The notes beneath the pieces were generated by a model. The model was not told the origin of the DNA. It saw nothing but the letters and a program-made list of their open reading frames with translations, and did not search any database. From Myxococcota bacterium (GTDB taxonomy: Bacteria; Myxococcota_A; UBA9160; SMWR01): a stretch of 64,000 nt of DNA. Positions within the stretch are counted from its first letter, which is position 1. Each line of letters begins with the position of its first letter. The position numbers and the translations under genes are program-made. Positions 59,606 through 64,000 of the stretch are shown here, in pieces. The stretch covers positions 1 through 64,000 of the forward strand of contig JAKVBI010000005.1 in the NCBI GenBank assembly GCA_022447545.1, read 5' to 3'.

Positions 59606-60639
59606 CGCGGAAAACCCCGTCCATCCAGGGAGGAGGGCGCGAGCAGGCTGGCATCGATTTCGTCAATTCGGCGCACGCCACAAAGCGCCATGGCCCGTTC
59701 CAGCTCGTTTTGGAGACCCTCCAGTACATTGGCAACGCCGCGTTGCCCGTCCACCACCAACCCCCACATGATGGGTCGCCCGACCATTACCGCACGTGCT
59801 CCCATGGCAATGGCCTCGATGACGTGGCGGCCACGACGGATCCCGCCATCGACGAAGACTTCGGCTCGTCCGTCCACTCCTTGCACCACGTCGCTCAGAG
59901 CATCGGCGCTGGAGATTGCACCGTCGAGTTGCCGTCCTCCATGGTTCGACACCACCACGCCCGCAGCACCAGCTTCGATGCAAGCTGCCGCGTCGTCCCC
60001 CCGTAGGACGCCTTTGACTACGACGGGAACCCCAGCGTGGGAGGCGAACCATTCGATGTGATCGAAGGTCAGCGCGTGGTCGAATACCTCGTTGGGGTCT
60101 TCGATCTTGCCGTCGGACTGAAGGAACGCCCAGCTGTTTCTGACGTCGCGCCGGCGGTTGCCCTGCCGTACGACATCCACGGTCAGGACCACGGCGTGAT
60201 AGCCCTGCTCGACGCTGCGTGCGATGGCTGCCTCAGTGCGCTGGCGGTCCTTCATTACGTAGACCTGCAGCCATCGGGGTGCGTCTCCGGCGACGGCGGC
60301 CACCTCGCTGGCCGAGCCGGCGCCGAACAAACCCATGACGAACAGAGCCCCGGCCTTGGCGGCGCCTCGCGCCGTGGCGACGGGTCCCTCGTCGCAAGCG
60401 CGATGTTGCATGGCCATGGGGGCGATACCGATGGGGCTCTTTACGCGCTGGCCGAGAATTGTGGTCGAGGTGTCGACCGTCTCCACGTCTCGCAGCACTC
60501 GGGGGCGCAGACGTCTTCGCGCCCATGCAGCTTCATTGTCCACGAGGGTGGCCTCATCCTCTGAGCCCCCTGCGATGTAATCGTAGAAGCCGGTGTCCAA
60601 CTTTTCGCGCGCTAGTGATTCGAGTTCCTCGAGATCCAT
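59602..60639 (-). CDS. FMN-dependent L-2-hydroxyacid oxidase/dehydrogenase
   Basis: TIM-barrel flavoenzyme of the lactate/glycolate oxidase-mandelate dehydrogenase family, oxidising (S)-2-hydroxyacids to 2-oxoacids. FYDYIAGG with the Tyr and IAPMAMQHRACDEG open the barrel. SNHGGRQLDGA contains the catalytic His and Arg, and VFVDGGIRRGRHVIEAIAMG and MVGRPIMWG bind FMN phosphate. ATG 60639 (MDLEELESLA) is the family-like start. The frame extends upstream to 60768 without homology. 345 residues. It overlaps the D-2-hydroxyacid dehydrogenase by 4 bases. An MftD-type role is an alternative, but no mycofactocin genes are seen. Confidence 0.9.
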   Translation of the reverse strand: MDLEELESLAREKLDTGFYDYIAGGSEDEATLVDNEAAWARRRLRPRVLRDVETVDTSTTILGQRVKSPIGIAPMAMQHRACDEGPVATARGAAKAGALFVMGLFGAGSASEVAAVAGDAPRWLQVYVMKDRQRTEAAIARSVEQGYHAVVLTVDVVRQGNRRRDVRNSWAFLQSDGKIEDPNEVFDHALTFDHIEWFASHAGVPVVVKGVLRGDDAAACIEAGAAGVVVSNHGGRQLDGAISSADALSDVVQGVDGRAEVFVDGGIRRGRHVIEAIAMGARAVMVGRPIMWGLVVDGQRGVANVLEGLQNELERAMALCGVRRIDEIDASLLAPSSLDGRGFPR

Positions 60640-60843
60640 ACCGCGGGCCAGTGTAGACGATCCCGGAGATGTCGAAGGGGTCGTCGTGAGCGCTTCAGCG
60701 GCACCCTGCACCCTTGTCCGGGGATCACGAAGGAAAGGGGGCGGTTGGCCGCAGGGTTGGATGGACAAGACGGGTTCGATATGAGAATGTGCGGCTCCGA
60801 CTCGGTGGTTCGTCGAGCTTCAGAGATATCAGGAGGAGATGTT

Positions 60844-61746
60844 TTGAGCGCTTCACTAGCTGGCAGGACTGCCGTGGTCACGGGTGCAGGTCGTGGCATT
60901 GGTCGCGCAACCGCGATCGAGTTGGCCAGGTTGGGCGCAAAGGTCGTGGTCAACGACATTGGAGCGGGAGCGACGGGGGAGGAGGAGGATGCCTCTCTAG
61001 CCGAGCAGGTTGCAGGTGAGATTCGCGCCGCGGGGGGCGAGGCCGCAGCCAGCCAAGACTCGGTCTCAGAGTTCGAGAGTGCCGGTCGCATCATCGCCAC
61101 CGCCGAGGAGCACTTTGGAGGTGTCGACATCCTGGTCAACAACGCTGGGCTTGCGGCGGGAACCAACATCTGGGATATGGACCCGGAATTGTTTCGGCTC
61201 GTGGCCAGCACCCACGTTGATGGAACCTTCAACTGCACCCGCCACGCCGTGGGTCACATGAAGGAGCAGGGGTGGGGGCGAATCGTCAATCTGGTCTCGC
61301 GCGCGGGTTTGATCGGCGTTCCCGGAAACGTCGCGTACGGAGCGGGCAAGGGCGGAGTCTTCGGGCTGACCAACGTCATGAGTCGCGACCTGGCTTCGTT
61401 TGGCGTGACCGTCAACGGCGTGAACCCTTCGTCCACGGACACACGCATGGTTTCCAGGGCCATCGAGTCCGGGATGGCCGAAGGTGGCGAAGGGGCCCGG
61501 CGCGCCGAGGCGCTCAAAGCAGTTCTTCAGCGTCCTGAAGATGTGGCGGTGGTCATCGCCGCGTTGTGCTTGGACGGGGCCGCACACATGAGTGGCCAGT
61601 TTCTCTTTGTTCGCCGCAGTGAGGTTTCGCTCTTTCAGCCGCTGACTCCCACGCGGACGACTTCCCGCGAAGAGCCCTGGTCTTCTGAAGATCTGGCTTC
61701 CGCTCTTCAAGACGTCGAGCCCTACCCGCTGAATCAACCGTACTAA
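60844..61746 (+). CDS. Short-chain dehydrogenase/reductase, MFE-2-like hydroxyacyl-CoA dehydrogenase type
   Basis: NAD(P)-dependent oxidoreductase. TGAGRGIG is the cofactor motif, VNNAGL follows, and the catalytic Ser/Tyr/Lys lie in LVSRAGLIGVPGNVAYGAGK. The chain has a C-terminal extension beyond the basic SDR fold (after about residue 250), as in 3-hydroxyacyl-CoA dehydrogenases of steroid or fatty-acid degradation. TTG 60844 has AGGAGGAG 5 bases upstream. 300 residues. Divergent from the hydroxyacid oxidase (204-base gap with no visible gene). It heads a set with a DUF35 protein and two thiolase-like genes. Confidence 0.87.
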   Translation: MSASLAGRTAVVTGAGRGIGRATAIELARLGAKVVVNDIGAGATGEEEDASLAEQVAGEIRAAGGEAAASQDSVSEFESAGRIIATAEEHFGGVDILVNNAGLAAGTNIWDMDPELFRLVASTHVDGTFNCTRHAVGHMKEQGWGRIVNLVSRAGLIGVPGNVAYGAGKGGVFGLTNVMSRDLASFGVTVNGVNPSSTDTRMVSRAIESGMAEGGEGARRAEALKAVLQRPEDVAVVIAALCLDGAAHMSGQFLFVRRSEVSLFQPLTPTRTTSREEPWSSEDLASALQDVEPYPLNQPY

Positions 61747-61855
61747 ACACCCCGGATCACCGGAACCCGTAGGGAACATCGGCTTCGAAGGGTTGGCGGG
61801 AAGAACATGTCGTGCGAACGCGCGCGGCCATCACCCATGGAGGATGCTCCTGAGC

Positions 61856-62845
61856 ATGTCACAACTGCCCCCGGTGACCTACGACATCGAATACCCCTAC
61901 ACCCGCACCACGGGCCCGGTTGTCGGCGCCTTTCTGACGGCTCTGCGCGACGGCCGGATCTTGGCGAGTCGATGTGGCGATCGGGTGATCTGTCCACCCG
62001 TCGAGAGCGACCCCGAGACGGGTGAATCCATCCCCGTGGACCTGGTGGAGGTCGGTCCTATGGGGACCATCCAGAATTGGACCTGGATCGAGGAACCGAG
62101 TTCCAAGCACCCGTTCCAGCAGCCTTTTGCCTTTGCACTCGTGCTTTTGGATGGAGCCGATACGCCCATCTGTCACGCTGTTCGGGCGTCGGGCATGGAG
62201 GCCATGTCGACGGGCATGCGGGTTCGCGCCCAGTGGCGCGAGGAACGGGCAAGCGCCATCACCGATGTCTACTTCGTTCCCGAAGCCGATGCCGAGGAAC
62301 AGTACGTGGCACCCGGAGAGGGCGAGGTCGAACTTACCGAGCACCTGATCTCCCTCTCGTTCCAGGAGGATCTCCAGCCTCACCGGGAGCGATACTCGCG
62401 GGGGTTGCTCGAGGGCCGGTTTGTTGGTCAGCGCAGTCCGGCTTCGGGCAAGGTCTACATCCCGAGCAAGGGCTACGACCCCATCGAGCGCGTACTTATG
62501 AGTGAATCCGACGATGTCGACTTGCCTCATACGGGCACGGTGGTGTCCTACACGATCATCACCCCGGTGCAGTATTACGGGCAGAAGGAGACCGAGCCCT
62601 ACATCCGTGCCTCGATCCTTCTCGATGGTGCGGATCAGCCCCTGGGTCAGCAGGACATCCGCGAAATCGCCCCCGAGGATTTTCGCGCCGGTCTCAGGGT
62701 GCGCGCAATCTTCCGCTCCGAGGCGGAGCGGTCCGTCGAAGGGATGGACAACCGCTGGGGAAGTACTGGAAACGTCGTCGAGCGCTGGGAGCCGACGGGT
62801 GAACCTGATGTTCCCTTCGCAGAAATCTCGGAGCACGCCTACTGA
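61856..62845 (+). CDS. Tandem DUF35 OB-fold protein with degenerate zinc ribbons
   Basis: DUF35 proteins are acyl-CoA-binding partners of thiolase-like enzymes. Here two DUF35 units are fused in 329 residues: about 1-165 and 185-329, each with a rubredoxin-like start and an OB-fold (VGPMGTIQNWTWIE; TGTVVSYTIITPVQYYG). The zinc ribbon normally has two Cys pairs. The first copy keeps only SRCGDRVICPP and the second reads QRSPASGKVYIP with no Cys, so metal binding seems lost. ATG 61856 is used; ATG 61844 is in frame but touches the GGAGG. The stop shares a base with the thiolase ATG (TGATG). Confidence 0.82.
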   Translation: MSQLPPVTYDIEYPYTRTTGPVVGAFLTALRDGRILASRCGDRVICPPVESDPETGESIPVDLVEVGPMGTIQNWTWIEEPSSKHPFQQPFAFALVLLDGADTPICHAVRASGMEAMSTGMRVRAQWREERASAITDVYFVPEADAEEQYVAPGEGEVELTEHLISLSFQEDLQPHRERYSRGLLEGRFVGQRSPASGKVYIPSKGYDPIERVLMSESDDVDLPHTGTVVSYTIITPVQYYGQKETEPYIRASILLDGADQPLGQQDIREIAPEDFRAGLRVRAIFRSEAERSVEGMDNRWGSTGNVVERWEPTGEPDVPFAEISEHAY

Positions 62846-63906
62846 TGTCCGCAGAAGCCATTGCCATCGTCGCCGCAGCACAGACACCGTCCTATCGTGC
62901 CTACAACAACACCGAACCCGCGCTGATCATGCGGGTCGTCAACGAAATCCTGTCAGAGACGAAGCTCGATCGGCACGACATCGACTTCACGATTGCCGGT
63001 AGTTGTGACTATCTATCGGGCCTGCCCTTTGCCTTCGTGGCCAACGTAGACGGTTTTGGAGCCTGGCCGCCCGTTTACGAGTCTCACGTGGAGATGGACG
63101 GAGCCTTCGCGCTGTTCGAGGCGTGGGTGCGGCTGTCGGTGGGTGACCTCGACTTCGCCCTGGTTGCAGGTTCGGGCAAGTCATCGCCGGGTACACCCCG
63201 GGAAATTTTCCCGCTTCAGACGGACCCTTATTACGGGGCTCCTCTGGGTCTCGACCCTGTGAGCACAGCAGGCTTGCAGGGCCGGGCGCTGATCGACGCC
63301 GGGCGGGCCAGCGAGCGTGACTTTGCCGAGGTCGTGTCGCGCAGTCGCCGCGATGGGATGAGCAATCCCCACGCGCAAGTCACGGCGGATGTATCCGCCG
63401 ACTTTCTGTTGGACGAGCCCTACTACGCCGCCCCTCTCCGGCGTCATGATCTGCCACCCATTTCCGACGGGGCGGCGGCGGTTCTGCTGGCCCGGGGGGA
63501 CCGTGCCCGCGAACTGACGGATAACCCGGTCTGGATTCGGGGGATCGACCACCGCATCGAGTCGAATCAACTCGGTCTCCGCGATCTGGCGACCTCGGTC
63601 TCCACCCGTCTGGCCGCCGAGTCGCTCGGCCTGAAATCCGGTCCTGTGGACGTCGCCGAGTTGTGTGTTCGGTACAGCCCCGAGGAGATCGTGCTGCGCC
63701 AGGCACTCGAGTTGGGAGATGAGACACGCATCAATCCCTCGGGCGGGCCGTTGTGCGGGCATCCTGTGATGGCCACCGGCCTCGTTCGTGTCATCGAAGT
63801 GGCTCAACGGATTCGCGCCGGCGACGCTCGGCGCGGGGTGGCTCATGCGGCCAGTGGGCCTGCGCTGCAACAGAACCTGTTGTGTGTCCTGGAAGGAGAA
63901 AACTGA
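62845..63906 (+). CDS. Thiolase-like (Ltp2/SCP2 type) protein without the usual nucleophilic cysteine
   Basis: Thiolase-superfamily fold of 353 residues. The N-terminal half has the AGSCDYLSG loop (residues 51-59) and, where thiolases carry the acyl-accepting Cys, reads ESHVEMDG (79-86) without Cys. The C-terminal motif GGPLCGHPVMATG is close to the thiolase GGALSxGHPxGATG. This pattern resembles Ltp2-type retro-aldolases of steroid side-chain degradation, which work with a DUF35 partner, and such a partner is encoded directly upstream (one-base overlap). The exact reaction is an inference. Confidence 0.85.
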   Translation: MSAEAIAIVAAAQTPSYRAYNNTEPALIMRVVNEILSETKLDRHDIDFTIAGSCDYLSGLPFAFVANVDGFGAWPPVYESHVEMDGAFALFEAWVRLSVGDLDFALVAGSGKSSPGTPREIFPLQTDPYYGAPLGLDPVSTAGLQGRALIDAGRASERDFAEVVSRSRRDGMSNPHAQVTADVSADFLLDEPYYAAPLRRHDLPPISDGAAAVLLARGDRARELTDNPVWIRGIDHRIESNQLGLRDLATSVSTRLAAESLGLKSGPVDVAELCVRYSPEEIVLRQALELGDETRINPSGGPLCGHPVMATGLVRVIEVAQRIRAGDARRGVAHAASGPALQQNLLCVLEGEN

Positions 63907-64000
63907 TGGCCGAACGTTGTGCAGTGGTCGGAATCGGACAGACCAAGTACTCCCGCCGCAGAGGAGACCTTTCCATCAATGGTCTGGTCCGAGAGGCAGC
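63906..64000 (+). CDS. Second thiolase-like gene, truncated by the window end
   Basis: ATG 63906 lies in the stop of the previous gene (TGATG). The 31 visible codons start MAERCAVVGIGQTKYSRRRG, the typical first strand and loop of SCP2/lipid-transfer-type thiolases. The remainder lies beyond the window, so whether it keeps its catalytic Cys is unknown. Confidence 0.8.
   Translation, partial: MAERCAVVGIGQTKYSRRRGDLSINGLVREA

Noticed and set aside
59602-60639. MftD (mycofactocin) assignment of the FMN oxidase
   Set aside because: No mycofactocin precursor, radical SAM or other mft genes nearby; a D-2-hydroxyacid dehydrogenase partner fits hydroxyacid metabolism better.

Overview
The window is GC-rich bacterial DNA, densely coded, with a conserved core half (about 2.8-40.6 kb) and an accessory catabolic half (about 40.7-64 kb). 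The order rpsB-tsf-pyrH-frr-uppS-dxr-rseP, secA next to argJ, ilvBNC-psd-pssA-leuB-asd/usg-truA-rplM-rpsI and tig-clpP-clpX-lon fits an uncultured deltaproteobacterial-type lineage (Myxococcota, Desulfobacterota or a relative). The cytochromes P450, the Fe(II)/2-oxoglutarate dioxygenase and the FMN hydroxyacid oxidase point to an aerobe. The lineage is an inference from gene order and enzyme content, not a phylogeny. The first 78 bases are pure C and look like an assembly artefact at a contig end.

Region by region. 79-2734: 3' part of a HyuA-HyuB (hydantoinase/5-oxoprolinase) fusion. 2852-3158: tRNA-Lys and tRNA-Leu. 3217-9342: protein quality control (trigger factor, ClpP, ClpX, Lon). 9422-9810: tRNA-Val and tRNA-Asp. 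9853-18338: rarA on the minus strand, then nadK, recN, a small FHA protein, an M23 peptidase and secA. 18381-27712: argJ, then the translation/isoprenoid/envelope cluster rpsB to tsaB, without the cdsA that often sits between uppS and dxr. 27821-36711: branched-chain amino acid, phospholipid and tRNA-modification genes, ending in rplM-rpsI and a strong terminator. 36877-40306: argC, a NUDIX hydrolase and pyrG. 40474-40639: tRNA-Val and tRNA-Arg.

The accessory half holds four amidohydrolase-superfamily enzymes, two P450s, a TauD-type dioxygenase, a membrane-anchored aldo/keto reductase-ferredoxin fusion, a bile-acid/sodium-type symporter, an MFS carrier, an MscS channel with a DUF333 lipoprotein, a double-hotdog thioesterase, a GT-C glycosyltransferase, a D-2-hydroxyacid dehydrogenase overlapping an L-2-hydroxyacid oxidase, and finally an SDR, a tandem DUF35 protein and two thiolase-like genes that run off the window. 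Several sets look like operons (minus strand 51209-47735; plus strand 53367-56816; minus strand 60639-58559; plus strand 60844-64000). Their content suggests stepwise oxidation, ring or amide opening and CoA-linked chain shortening of some carboxylated or polycyclic compound. The substrate cannot be read from the sequence.

A recurring trait is TTG initiation, often inside a 4-base TTGA stop/start overlap (nadK/recN, dxr/rseP, mscS/DUF333, hydroxyacid oxidase/dehydrogenase). The most interesting candidates are the zinc-ribbon-less tandem DUF35 protein with its paired thiolases, the membrane AKR-ferredoxin, an Asd-like protein lacking both catalytic residues, and an RseP protease with three apparent PDZ repeats.
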